Assembly: GCA_000226015.1 (NCBI GenBank)
Contig: JH152952.1
Coordinates: 149,773-172,202 of the forward strand
Direction of reading: 5' to 3'
DNA: 22,430 nucleotides
Source of the DNA: Mnemiopsis leidyi
Taxonomy: Eukaryota; Ctenophora; Tentaculata; Lobata; Bolinopsidae
Shown here piece after piece: positions 19,001 through 22,430 of this stretch. Within the stretch, counting starts at the first letter, position 1; every line of letters starts with the position of its first letter. The notes beneath the pieces are model-generated. The model worked only from the letters and a program-made list of their open reading frames with translations, had not been told where the DNA came from and searched no databases. Made by a program: the position numbers and the translations under genes.

Positions 19001-20509
19001 TATTTTTGCCCAAAAAGTTAGTTGCCTATCTTAAGTGAGGTAAAATTCACAATAACCTGACACCTGCAAATATTTTCTTACATGATATAGTAAATAGCTT
19101 ATCAGGCTATCAGCAAAAATTGGCCCATTTCTACAAACTCCATAAATTGTTATTAAATGAGGTCGGAAATAATCTTGGATGATTAATAAAAAGAAGAATT
19201 GAAATCTTGAACAACGAATTGCCATGTTATCAAGGCTTACTTGTTATTTGTAGTCATGAAGTTGCTTTCTTCAGTCAGCTTGTTATACCTTCCCTCCAAA
19301 TCTTCGCACTTTGTATTTAGCTTGATTATAACTCCCTCTAGTGTCTTTGAGAGGTCACTCTTATCCCTGGCATGAAATTAATTGAATTAGTCATTGCATC
19401 ACACGTTACCCCAAAACAGCCTCTCAGAAAGACAATTGATTTGTCCTTGTGATACAAGTATGTGCATATCACCTTCCTTCTGAGCTAACAGTTGATTTTA
19501 GAATACCTGTGTTTAAGTTCAACTTATTCTGTTAAAGCACTTTAAAAAGTAAACTCTAATCACCACATTCTTAACTCAAAGTATTACATATAAGCATCAA
19601 GTAATGAACCTTAGTTTCGATATTTCATCCTTGGTTCGAAGTTGAGTCTCATATAAATTCGTTTCACACATATGAAGCTGTTCCTTGTACATGGCTAGTT
19701 TGTCATCTTTAGCAATGAGATCGTTCTCCAGCAAGGATAGCTTCTGTTCAGATCTAATAGACATGCAGTATTGCAGTTTTCACCAGTTAATTATGTAATA
19801 TGTAAGAAATAGATGTCAAAATTCTTGGGAAAGAGTTGGACATTTCTTGTATCACGTTACGGCTTTACTTGAAACTGAATGGACGATGGGTTGAGTGCTG
19901 ATTGTGGCTTCTCATTGAACAATCGCTGTCACACGATAGAAAACGTTCCAACTCCTTCCGAAGGATTCTGACGTTCATATTGTTTTTATTTCTAATTTAC
20001 ATTATGATTATATTAATGAGATGGTATTTTGTACAATTTTATACAATGTTAAGATATTTTAATAATACCTATTAGCTGGTGTGAATACCATACCTGGAAG
20101 ATATTAGTTTTTGTTTGGTGACTTCCTGCTCTAAGCGCCTCTTATCAGCCTGCAAACTTTTGATGCAACCCTCTGCTCTGCAGATTAACAGTGGTTTAGT
20201 CGAGCTATTCAAAGAAAGCAAATGTCCAAATGACGCTGTTTATCATGGTTGAAGAGGCAGATTCTAAATTTTATCTGTACTTTAATGTATGTTTTTGCAT
20301 TTATCCTCACTCAATAGTTATTCATAAGTTAATGGCCAATATTCATCATGTGCATTTTTCCAATCTATTGAAGTCCGAATCTATGGAACTCACCGTTCCA
20401 ACTCTGCAGCTAAGTTGTTGAGGGCGGACTTGTGCTCAGAGTTTGAATGCACAGACATTGATGTCATGGACATGATTAAAGGGTTTTTGGAGTGTGGTTT
20501 ACATGCTAC
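765..20509 (-). CDS. CROCC: Rootletin-like ciliary rootlet coiled-coil protein, 3' part of gene (26 exons)
   Basis: Rootletin builds the striated rootlet of basal bodies and the linker between centrioles, self-assembling through its coiled coils. Exons on the minus strand, in transcript order: 20509-20394, 20177-20094, 19753-19610, 19366-19241, 17550-17416, 16864-16779, 14612-14497, 14144-14015, 13876-13698, 13448-13338, 12245-12163, 11622-11508, 8878-8790, 8510-8447, 6765-6625, 5981-5860, 5547-5396, 5152-5022, 4780-4661, 4347-4205, 3452-3314, 2977-2849, 2514-2438, 2094-1951, 1345-1274, 1002-765. They total 3186 nt, or 1061 residues plus stop, with no internal stop. Residues 1-310 and about 355-885 are heptad-like and rich in E, K, L, Q and R. 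Residues 313-355 form a non-coiled linker. Residues 886-1061 form a polar tail. Known: vertebrate rootletin has a similar linker followed by an EAVRxALRxFLQEL-like block and a roughly 500-residue terminal coiled coil; here the block reads DVESVRQAILALKKQ. Family assignment is from recalled resemblance. The paralogue CEP250/C-Nap1 or another long centrosomal coiled-coil protein is the main alternative. The 5' part is outside the window. Confidence 0.72.
1148..1273. repeat. 17-bp tandem repeat of a splice donor
   Basis: About seven imperfect copies of cacttactatctctgta on the plus strand. On the minus strand each begins GTAAGTG, the donor of exon 25. The array starts exactly at the exon boundary. 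A second donor would add TAA in frame. Confidence 0.85.
1274..1345 (-). CDS. CROCC: Rootletin-like exon 25, Ser/Pro/Arg tail (residues 959-983)
   Basis: 72 nt, acceptor CAACTCAG, donor GTAAGTG. Encodes YRSPTRNGSPSPSRTWRY and onward, the same composition as exon 24. It is phase-neutral, so it could be skipped without changing frame. Both splice sites are tandemly repeated in the neighbouring introns. Confidence 0.68.
1337..1448. repeat. 28-bp tandem repeat of a splice acceptor, four perfect copies
   Basis: Units start at 1337, 1365, 1393 and 1421 and are identical. Each holds nine exon bases (gatctgtac) and the acceptor CAACTCAG on the minus strand. Using any but the copy at 1345 gives an immediate in-frame TAA. 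Confidence 0.93.
1449..1950. other. Intron 24 remainder
   Basis: Intron of the rootletin-like gene. I see no further exon; the flanking exon phases already match. Two similar short segments occur near 1518 and 1605 (aaccctttt-ggta-type motifs followed by cgtaag), meaning unknown. Confidence 0.5.
1951..2094 (-). CDS. CROCC: Rootletin-like exon 24, Arg/Ser/Pro-rich tail (residues 911-959)
   Basis: 144 nt, acceptor CCTCGATGCAG, donor GTTTCT. Encodes SPERSVMSPEKGSGYR, then three SPI-R/arginine clusters. Strongly basic with regularly spaced SP dipeptides. This could be a phosphorylation-controlled tail (inference). Confidence 0.68.
2438..2514 (-). CDS. CROCC: Rootletin-like exon 23, start of Ser/Pro tail (residues 886-911)
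   Basis: 77 nt, acceptor GTCATTCCCAG, donor GTAAGTC. Encodes DEPATRLSYNDTPERLNT followed by RSPDVRN. Its phase links exons 22 and 24 exactly, and its TPER and RSPD motifs match the style of the next exon. Confidence 0.65.
2849..2977 (-). CDS. CROCC: Rootletin-like exon 22, last coiled-coil exon (residues 843-885)
   Basis: 129 nt, phase 0 at both ends, acceptor ATAATTCCAG, donor GTTCTTG. Encodes IAQLNVTVHRQEATKKSY and onward to LRSLLNETYNLQ. The heptad pattern ends here. Confidence 0.7.
3314..3452 (-). CDS. CROCC: Rootletin-like exon 21 (residues 796-842)
   Basis: 139 nt, acceptor TTTTTTCTACCAG with a long pyrimidine tract, donor GTGATTC. Encodes IQRLEEKYKSELDRERKL and onward, strongly charged coiled coil. 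Leaves in phase 0. Confidence 0.77.
3453..4152. other. Intron 20, no gene seen
   Basis: About 700 bp with no supported gene. It carries two CACGTG motifs near 3576 and 3590 next to a tgattggcc (inverted CCAAT) motif. Confidence 0.5.
4153..4242. repeat. Diverged 52-bp duplication of exon 20 3' end
   Basis: Bases 4153-4190 match 4205-4242 at 32 of 38 positions by hand count. The second block is the 3' end of exon 20. In the copy the donor has lost its GT, so this looks like an old duplication. Confidence 0.75.
4205..4347 (-). CDS. CROCC: Rootletin-like exon 20 (residues 749-796)
   Basis: 143 nt, acceptor ATATCTTTAG, strong donor GTAAGA. Encodes EALKEREDSVRNYESKMN and onward. A diverged copy of its last 38 bases lies 52 bp further into the intron. 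Confidence 0.76.
4460..4655. repeat. 21-bp minisatellite
   Basis: About nine imperfect units built on caatgacagtatcaca with variable ends, starting within 10 nt of the exon 19 donor and running into the intron. Confidence 0.88.
4661..4780 (-). CDS. CROCC: Rootletin-like exon 19 (residues 709-748)
   Basis: 120 nt, phase 0 at both ends, acceptor AATATTCAG, donor GTAAAAC. Encodes VNSLEREKRELNECVLSL and onward. The same frame is open upstream and reads DLQDANIQ, which also looks coiled, so a longer exon is possible, but no upstream acceptor fits the phase. Confidence 0.73.
4934..5018. repeat. 18-bp minisatellite beside exon 18 donor
   Basis: Units begin at 4934, 4952, 4970, 4988 and 5006 (partial), consensus ctctagttttaaagtcta. 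It ends about 4 nt from the donor of exon 18. Confidence 0.92.
5022..5152 (-). CDS. CROCC: Rootletin-like exon 18 (residues 665-708)
   Basis: 131 nt, acceptor TACTTGTAG, donor GTGGGG, entering in phase 1 and leaving in phase 0. Encodes QIRSANLALQQRSSELRT and onward. Tandem repeats start within about 10 nt of both splice sites. Confidence 0.75.
5160..5227. repeat. GTGAGG-type short tandem repeat
   Basis: Three imperfect copies of a roughly 21-bp unit containing agtgtgaggtcac, directly beyond the exon 18 acceptor. Confidence 0.75.
5242..5412. repeat. 56-bp tandem repeat including exon 17 donor
   Basis: The motif ccataccctcagcc starts at 5278, 5334 and 5390, a 56-bp period. The third is the true end of exon 17. 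Each copy carries about 14 exon bases plus the donor GTATGG on the minus strand. Confidence 0.92.
5396..5547 (-). CDS. CROCC: Rootletin-like exon 17 (residues 614-665), donor repeated
   Basis: 152 nt, acceptor TAACCCAG, donor GTATGG. Encodes RRDKDLLDEKINNMTADM and onward. The 3' end with its donor is repeated at a 56-bp period, with donor copies near 5340 and 5284. Reading past the first donor meets an in-frame TAG before the second. Confidence 0.75.
5860..5981 (-). CDS. CROCC: Rootletin-like exon 16 (residues 574-614)
   Basis: 122 nt, acceptor TATCTGCAG, strong donor GTAAGTTA. Encodes DKITSLESTLSSLEKKLK and onward, a regular coiled coil. It leaves with two codon bases. Confidence 0.77.
6379..6417. 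other. 17-bp inverted repeat (hairpin)
   Basis: gtcaaaacaattgtaca is followed by a 5-nt loop and its reverse complement with one mismatch, so a near-perfect stem-loop could form in either strand's RNA. It lies in intron 15. Confidence 0.85.
6461..6679. repeat. 55-bp tandem repeat of exon 15 3' end and donor
   Basis: Units start at 6461, 6516, 6570 and 6625; the last is the real exon end. Each has 48 exon-like bases and a donor-like GTTAG. The 13 bases between exon-like blocks are too short to be introns, so these are not separate microexons. Confidence 0.92.
6625..6765 (-). CDS. CROCC: Rootletin-like exon 15 (residues 527-573), 3' end repeated
   Basis: 141 nt, phase 0 at both ends, acceptor ACCCACCAG, donor GTTAGC. 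Encodes LKDVVDEKAVLESRLESI and onward. The last 48 bases plus the donor are repeated three more times in the intron (55-bp unit), each copy ending in a donor-like GTTAG. Reading into the copies shifts the frame. Confidence 0.75.
7381..7532. repeat. Diverged direct repeat, about 108 bp apart
   Basis: ggcgaatttgccaacc and gtcttaggtgcag at 7381-7422 recur as close variants at 7489-7532. Only the ends of the unit are conserved. Confidence 0.6.
8119..8154. other. Poly-C tract with inverted G tract
   Basis: tacccccc within a 13-C run faces ggggggta 20 nt later, an 8-bp palindromic pairing. The homopolymer length may be a sequencing artefact. Confidence 0.6.
8160..8275. repeat. Two short tandem duplications
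   Basis: gtcgaacttccgtg occurs twice near 8163-8192, and agattttggaatgaaaaa twice near 8213-8262 (period about 31). Intronic. Confidence 0.7.
8447..8510 (-). CDS. CROCC: Rootletin-like exon 14 (residues 505-526)
   Basis: Only 64 nt, acceptor GCTATTTTAG, donor GTTTGATC. Peptide YDMLKKHKDQVESERHSL and onward. Both joins keep the frame; it leaves in phase 0. Confidence 0.7.
8790..8878 (-). CDS. CROCC: Rootletin-like exon 13 (residues 476-505)
   Basis: 89 nt, acceptor TCGCCCAG, donor GTCAGT. Encodes GKLAEEEDELSEMRKMRD and onward, leaving with two codon bases. It follows the 2.6-kb intron that holds the BTB gene. Confidence 0.7.
8879..9603. other. Intron 12 upstream of the BTB gene
   Basis: No supported coding sequence. 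It presumably holds the promoter and any 5' UTR exon of the nested BTB gene. No clear TATA box could be assigned. Confidence 0.4.
9589..9596 (+). promoter_or_regulatory. Possible 3' splice site just before BTB start codon
   Basis: tattttgcag ends at 9596, eight bases before the ATG at 9604. It looks like a good acceptor, suggesting a non-coding 5' exon and a 5' UTR intron. The donor was not located. Confidence 0.4.
9604..11112 (+). CDS. BTB/POZ domain protein, single coding exon, nested antisense in intron 12
   Basis: 502 residues, uninterrupted, ATG to TAA. Residues about 4-75 fit a BTB fold: a VSVLIKLKTGEQIDVPKDLL strand-helix start, then SPVFKHLF at the usual helix position and a helical second half ending near KSCHNWL. 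Residues 95-175 are helical and could be a BACK-like region. The C-terminal 120 residues (from about KYYKHMFIFRHPL) are richer in Cys, Tyr and Trp and match no family I recognise. No Kelch repeats, MATH domain or zinc fingers are visible. BTB proteins commonly act as Cullin-3 adaptors or transcription factors; which applies here is unknown. The gene lies wholly inside an intron of the rootletin-like gene on the opposite strand. The lack of coding introns, unlike its host, suggests a retrocopy or an intron-poor family. Confidence 0.85.
   Translation: MEKVSVLIKLKTGEQIDVPKDLLISNSPVFKHLFVDLKFDEHVTDDFSPESVKHFLTLLENESLGDIENNMFREVHKLGSAFEVDWLKKSCHNWLRNKIETASSIEDKLYLFEECWFIMDKLKDSELMNDLVGVFTLKDNSPLLRHYLSDMSKLEEGKIDVLLQLGGGHVQLFLDIILHNLRGQNTLGPKLKYVLDNMNLAACCEINEELYLEVMDTISELPDTSSADLRIVNKLITNTARLVRSRKEEKKKRTIVLYDMEKFGELLKSCKTVTDITSAITKDLVTSMFMVIELLLYVFFSNPPSRDEQQMFIAKLEQICSNKKLQKVSRYFLHTIISALTFSNHAQSKLLIEQLTEIKHHGNLCTNTDNVIIKRHKLITVTEEKYYKHMFIFRHPLSATCTQSDSKCGFILGFSKQEGNKTIKLCVNKEEYTDTGIHLHDVISSQDMYCYSSFRGTYEGKQITVRGRCMWKNFWLPHITDWKYRGEFNAYNVSDYLVGKRR
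11116..11121 (+). terminator. Candidate poly(A) signal ATTAAA of the BTB gene
   Basis: attaaa starts four bases after the stop codon and is followed by T-rich sequence around 11127-11152. This would give a very short 3' UTR. Confidence 0.5.
11288..11326 (-). other. G-rich tract with quadruplex potential on the minus strand
   Basis: Plus-strand C runs of 6, 5, 6 and 3 at 11288, 11304, 11310 and 11324 make four G runs in the rootletin pre-mRNA. The first spacer is 10 nt, longer than the strict motif allows. Confidence 0.5.
11508..11622 (-). CDS. CROCC: Rootletin-like exon 12 (residues 437-475), 5' end duplicated
   Basis: 115 nt, acceptor GTGTTTTAG, donor GTAAATT, leaving in phase 0. Encodes ALEESLRELQGQLDDLEH and more heptads. 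Its first 26 bases plus acceptor are copied once, 71 bp upstream in the transcript. Use of that copy would meet an in-frame TGA. Confidence 0.75.
11597..11740. repeat. 71-bp tandem duplication of exon 12 acceptor
   Basis: gctcccgaagtgactctt starts at 11597 and as a near copy at 11668. The unit holds 26 exon bases, the acceptor and 45 intron bases. The copy stays open for 16 codons before TGA. Confidence 0.9.
11741..12162. other. Intron 11, no gene seen
   Basis: No coding sequence supported. Apart from the 71-bp duplication at its left end, I see nothing notable. Confidence 0.5.
12163..12245 (-). CDS. CROCC: Rootletin-like exon 11 (residues 410-437), acceptor uncertain
   Basis: 83 nt using acceptor CCCTCCAG, chosen because exon 10 leaves in phase 0. 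It encodes SLTERIQSLEKDKSSYRD and ends at donor GTAAGT. The same frame stays open and heptad-like 32 nt further upstream to another acceptor, TTTAG, giving start 12277. That start needs a phase-1 donor before it, so an undetected exon may lie between exons 10 and 11. Confidence 0.6.
12630..12723. repeat. Short tandem repeat, about 30 bp
   Basis: Three imperfect copies containing gtagatctacaactaac. Intron 10. Confidence 0.8.
12838..13320. repeat. 31-bp minisatellite carrying CCAAT motifs
   Basis: About 15 units; successive catagtaacc-type starts at 12850, 12881, 12912 and 12943 show the 31-bp period. Most units contain agccaatca, a match to the NF-Y consensus RRCCAATSR. The array ends about 20 nt from the exon 10 donor. 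Confidence 0.93.
13338..13448 (-). CDS. CROCC: Rootletin-like exon 10 (residues 373-409)
   Basis: 111 nt, acceptor CGCTTCAG, strong donor GTGAGTT, phase 0 at both ends. Coiled coil starting ATIHENECRDLKGDLRKA. A 31-bp minisatellite begins about 20 nt beyond the donor. Confidence 0.75.
13643..13722. repeat. Diverged 40-bp duplication at exon 9 donor
   Basis: acagaaatttaccgcacatgct at 13643 resembles acggaaatttaccggacctgct at 13681. The second spans the exon 9 donor, so the donor region appears duplicated here too, less clearly than elsewhere. Confidence 0.55.
13698..13876 (-). CDS. CROCC: Rootletin-like exon 9: linker and DVESVRQAIL block (residues 313-372)
   Basis: 179 nt with acceptor CCCTCCAG. 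Residues 313-355 are polar and acidic with Ser, Thr and Pro, with no heptads. The peptide then resumes as coiled coil at GVDVESVRQAILALKKQ. This is the best diagnostic segment for rootletin in the window. The frame requires a poor donor, GTCCGG, after CAG; a better-looking GTAAAT lies 5 nt further on but would shift the frame. Confidence 0.7.
13912..14010. repeat. CACGTG-bearing short tandem repeat
   Basis: About six imperfect units of roughly 16 bp around acacgtgacacacaac, filling intron 8 almost completely between exons 8 and 9. Several units hold a CACGTG palindrome. Confidence 0.85.
14015..14144 (-). CDS. CROCC: Rootletin-like exon 8 (residues 270-313)
   Basis: 130 nt, acceptor CAAACTCAG, donor GTTTGTC. 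Peptide starts ISLTAAEDSHDLADKEL and ends NLQGKLSHLVSMLHATLP. The end resembles the segment of vertebrate rootletin just before its low-complexity linker (recalled, not aligned). It leaves in phase 1. Confidence 0.75.
14256..14480 (+). mobile_element. tRNA-derived SINE-like element
   Basis: A Pol III A-box-like tggcgcagtcgg (14265-14276) and a B-box-like ggttcgatttcc (14303-14314) lie 26 nt apart, with ctgctaatcg in the anticodon-loop position. The clover leaf is imperfect and has no clean acceptor stem, so a functional tRNA is unlikely. The following roughly 165 bp is unrelated to tRNA, as in a SINE body. The 3' limit and target-site duplication are not clear. It lies in intron 7 antisense to the host, ending near the exon 7 donor. 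Confidence 0.5.
14497..14612 (-). CDS. CROCC: Rootletin-like exon 7 (residues 231-269)
   Basis: 116 nt, acceptor ACTTCCAG, donor GTGAATTG. Encodes SLNYTRECAEEEAEKANR followed by more heptads, leaving in phase 0. A tRNA-derived SINE-like insertion lies directly beyond its donor. Confidence 0.75.
14613..15560. other. Intron 6, upstream of the secreted-protein gene
   Basis: No coding sequence supported. It holds three CACGTG motifs (about 14676, 15157 and 15270) and several CCAAT motifs, and probably serves as upstream region of the nested plus-strand gene. Confidence 0.45.
15571..15580 (+). promoter_or_regulatory. TATA box of the nested secreted-protein gene
   Basis: gtatatatac lies about 35 nt before ttcagtttcg (about 15606-15615), an initiator-like TCAGT, and 84 nt before the ATG at 15656. 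The spacing fits a core promoter. Confidence 0.6.
15656..16027 (+). CDS. Small predicted secreted protein, nested antisense in intron 6
   Basis: 123 residues, ATG to TGA. Residues 1-23 look like a signal peptide: a hydrophobic core AVFMIICGLFV, then HTTSQ at the likely cleavage site. The remainder has three cysteines (54, 71, 72), a helical segment 52-76, an acidic stretch 83-99 (EEEESEK and DPEDQE) and a basic, amphipathic C-terminus 100-120 (WIRKMARKQQHILARLRMLK). Such acidic-then-cationic order is known from some antimicrobial and regulatory peptide precursors; that role is inference. I recognise no family. Two adjacent ATGs occur and I used the first. A TATA box and an initiator-like motif upstream support a real gene. 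No introns are visible. An independent non-secreted or spurious ORF is the alternative. Confidence 0.65.
   Translation: MMTTSTAVFMIICGLFVQHTTSQSTLDPSTSYHIAKQEKTMKAREVTETGNKFCLSLLLNEDQLKAELIRCCMEKKLSGAKSEEEESEKIFSSDPEDQEWIRKMARKQQHILARLRMLKFEEN
16028..16778. other. Intron 6 downstream part and probable 3' UTR
   Basis: AT-rich, with a short TA microsatellite at about 16518-16531. No coding sequence beyond the nested gene. Confidence 0.45.
16373..16378 (+). terminator. Candidate poly(A) signal ATTAAA of the secreted-protein gene
   Basis: attaaa lies about 350 nt after the stop codon. It is the only such signal I see before the next host exon. Confidence 0.35.
16779..16864 (-). CDS. CROCC: Rootletin-like exon 6 (residues 202-231), 5' end copied into the intron
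   Basis: 86 nt, acceptor TCCTGTAG, donor GTTTGTC. Encodes FELEDAQAENATLKAKQ and more coiled coil, leaving in phase 1. Its first 21 bases and its acceptor are the first unit of a 52-bp tandem array running to about 17152. Only the acceptor nearest the exon avoids an in-frame TAG. Confidence 0.75.
16844..17152. repeat. 52-bp tandem repeat of exon 6 5' end and acceptor, six units
   Basis: The motif tgagcatcctccagctcaaa starts at 16844, 16896, 16948, 17000, 17052 and (one change) 17104. The first unit is the true exon 6 boundary. Each unit carries 21 exon-like bases and an acceptor (TCCTGTAG on the minus strand; the outermost reads TACTGTAG). Confidence 0.95.
17416..17550 (-). CDS. CROCC: Rootletin-like exon 5 (residues 157-202)
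   Basis: 135 nt with acceptor CGACTGTAG and donor GTTGGTG. It encodes a charged coiled coil starting VLQEENDKLHARVTEQSD. It is richer in G and C (several CG dinucleotides) than the introns around it. Confidence 0.75.
17551..19240. other. Intron 4, no gene seen
   Basis: 1.7 kb, AT-rich, with no supported exon on either strand. A 15-bp palindrome tcacataatatgtga lies near 18401. Confidence 0.5.
19241..19366 (-). CDS. CROCC: Rootletin-like exon 4 (residues 115-157)
   Basis: 126 nt between acceptor TGCCAG and donor GTAAGC. The coiled-coil peptide starts DKSDLSKTLEGVIIKLN. Its last codon is completed to Lys by the next exon 1.7 kb downstream in the transcript. Confidence 0.75.
19610..19753 (-). 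CDS. CROCC: Rootletin-like exon 3 (residues 67-115)
   Basis: 144 nt, with acceptor CTATTAG and donor GTTCAT; the donor is weak but is the only one that keeps the frame. Coiled coil beginning SEQKLSLLENDLIAKDDK. Phase is preserved on both sides. Confidence 0.75.
20094..20177 (-). CDS. CROCC: Rootletin-like exon 2 (residues 39-67)
   Basis: 84 nt, bounded by acceptor AATCTGCAG and donor GTATGG. It joins in frame at both ends, entering after two codon bases and leaving with two. It encodes AEGCIKSLQADKRRLEQE and continues as coiled coil. Confidence 0.75.
20394..20509 (-). CDS. CROCC: Rootletin-like exon 1 of window (residues 1-39)
   Basis: The acceptor CTGTTCAG lies at 20510-20517 and the donor GTGAG ends the exon after 20394. 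It enters in phase 0 and leaves with two bases of a codon. The peptide starts VACKPHSKNPLIMSM, which is not coiled coil, then turns into SEHKSALNNLAAELE, a heptad-like stretch. The phase-0 acceptor and polypyrimidine tract argue that it is internal, not the start exon, although it contains several ATG codons. Confidence 0.7.
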
Positions 20510-22430
20510 CTGAACAGTAAACAGTTCAAGTATAATTTGGAAAATGTGATATTGAAAAACTCCCCCAATTCCGTGAGGAAGGACATATCAAAGAAAATCA
20601 TTAGGTACACGTATAAATAGTAAACTACTGATGTATATTTTTTTTCTTCAAAATAAATTTTGTTTTCTCTATGAAATTCTTGCACCAAACAATTAATGAT
20701 CAAAATTCTAAGATAAAGTTAACTGTATTTCACATATTTGAAATGTGGGTCACCAAAACAAATTCCGCTTATTTTGAGGGTTCTACCTTTATCAATTCTT
20801 TGGCATAATCAAAAGATAAAAAGTCATCCCGAAAATTTAAGAATTTTAACAGAAGTTACCATCAAAGGTTTAAGATGAAGTTGGTCGTGGCAAAGAACTG
20901 TTCAAGGGGACAGCTCTATCAAAGTGTGCCACATGCTGGTATGGGCTAAGTCCTTGTTGTAAAATTCCCAAAAGTTAAGAGACTCAGCAGGTTGAGCTGA
21001 GTAAAACACAAAGCTGAGAAGTTTAAACGCTTTCATATCGTCTTCATTAACATCCTGTTAAATAACTAGTTATGATTAAGTGATTACTCAGAAATGCAAA
21101 TATGTACACAAGAAAATGTACACAAGAAAATAAGACCAAATTCCAAAGTATTAATTAAAAAGGACTTGGAGACTGAGTCCTTGAACCGTCAAACAGAAAT
21201 AAGCTGCATAAGAAGAATTCACTTCGAGTATAGTTGCCAATCAGAAACCATGATCGCTGCACCAAGGCTTGTAATAAATGGGGATGATCATCAAGGGATC
21301 ATGAGAAGTGTTAGTCTGTTTTTCCAGCTAAATATTAGACAGCATATTAACTATTCACTTTATACTGCAACACAGTGTTCTATGGTATTAAACTCCAGCC
21401 AATCCACCTGATTTAGAATGCTTGTGCTAATATGATTACTAGACAAAATAATATCCCTATACCGTTCTAATGAAACCATAGCTTTGAGCTGCAAAAGTCA
21501 GGTATTAAGTGTAAACCGGGAAATATAAAAACATCATATGGAGGACGGCCTCGACAAGCTTCATTTGCTTAGTGTTCAAAAAATTAAAATCAACCCTTCA
21601 GCTGACCACTCTTGCCGAATTACCCTTGGTCACCTAGTGACACTGTCTGGCCTGGCTGAGCTGCTTTGTTCTTGTTTGTAAGGTACTCATGGCATCTGCA
21701 AGCACCACTTTGCTGCTTGTAAATGTTGGCTATTGGCTTGATGCTGGTCTGACTTGTCGCAAGCTTCACAGGTGGTACTGGTTCAGGATAGCAGTTTATG
21801 TATCCTCAGTTGATACATCGACTGAGAGGGCTCTTGCCTTACATATTAATGATAACAGTGCCGCTGTTAACACTGAACATGTTCTGCTTGAGTCGACATT
21901 TGATGTCTCGAATCTCCACTAGCCATGTGCTTTTCGATGACTGCCATGTATTGTGCGTCTTAAAATGTTTGGTCTTCCCCTTTTCCACATTTCACATTTG
22001 CCCCCTAGCTTCTTATACTCAGCTCTACTCGGACATACTAAATTGTTTGAGTACAGTACATATTGGTCATTGAAATTTGACAAATTTAGTGTGTGTTATA
22101 TCTATATATATTATTATTACTGATTCATTATCCATGGTTAAATTATTTTGATATAGGACAGCCCCAACTTCAATATGGTTTTGTCACCGTGTGTTGGGTA
22201 TAGCCATAATGGTCGTAGATTGTAAATGATCATTGGACATATTTTTGGTTCCTTTCAAAAATGTTGGAACTGTCCTACGTCTATACTCGTTTGAGTAAGC
22301 TTCTTTGTCTTGAACTTAACGCATGGCTCCGAGTTTGGGCCGCACATTCAACGGGCGATGCGCGTCTAGAATTTCTTCGAAATGCGTGACAGCGCGTGAT
22401 GGCCGCGACAGTAGGTTATCAACCTACAAG
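20510..22430. other. Upstream intron or gene body, incomplete at the window edge
   Basis: No rootletin exon with fitting phase was found here, so the next upstream exon is probably outside. Contains a decayed transposase-like fragment (20902-21054). A short inverted pair, tataggacag near 22153 and ctgtcctacg near 22270, could mark a small decayed element. Confidence 0.4.
20902..21054 (-). pseudogene. Transposase-like fragment, possibly PiggyBac-related
   Basis: A 50-codon open stretch ending in TGA begins DVNEDDMKAFKLLSF and continues with NFWEFYNKDLAHTSM. The order NEDxMKAF, then a Y/FW pair, then KDxxHTxM resembles the first part of the PiggyBac transposase domain as I recall it. The frame breaks afterwards and I find no continuation. 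Weak call; it may be an unrelated or chance open stretch. Confidence 0.28.

Noticed and set aside
21689-22073. Overlapping plus-strand open frames of 77 and 91 codons
   Set aside because: No family resemblance, unusual composition and two overlapping frames; probably chance or decayed element sequence.

Overview
The window looks like nuclear DNA of an invertebrate animal. Protein-coding sequence is broken into short GT-AG exons separated by AT-rich introns full of minisatellites, and there is a tRNA-derived SINE-like element. There are no operons or bacterial ribosome binding sites. The species cannot be fixed from the sequence. The main gene is a ciliary rootlet protein, so the source is a ciliated animal.

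Main gene. The minus strand from about 20.5 kb down to 765 carries the 3' part of one long gene that I assembled by hand from 26 exons. All 26 joins keep one reading frame and give 1061 residues ending in TGA at 765-767. The product is almost all coiled coil. One low-complexity linker is followed by a block beginning DVESVRQAIL, and the protein ends in a Ser/Arg/Pro-rich tail. This layout fits rootletin (CROCC). The N-terminal part lies beyond the right edge of the window.

Nested genes. Two plus-strand genes sit inside introns of the main gene, antisense to it. An intronless 502-residue BTB-domain protein lies at 9604-11112. A 123-residue predicted secreted protein lies at 15656-16027, behind a TATA box. 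It has an acidic spacer and a cationic C-terminus, like some peptide precursors.

Region by region. 1-764: 3' flank with a tetranucleotide microsatellite. 765-6765: twelve exons of the C-terminal half and tail, with many tandem repeats. 6766-8446: a long intron with no gene. 8447-8878: two small exons. 8879-11507: the intron holding the BTB gene. 11508-14612: exons 7 to 12, including a 31-bp minisatellite and the SINE-like insertion. 14613-16778: the intron holding the secreted-protein gene. 16779-20509: exons 1 to 6. 20510-22430: an upstream intron containing a decayed transposase-like fragment.

Most striking pattern. At least six exon boundaries, and probably eight, have been tandemly copied into the adjoining intron, carrying the splice site and often part of the exon. 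Where I followed the reading frame, use of a distal copy hits a stop codon or shifts the frame. The junction nearest the exon is therefore probably the functional one.
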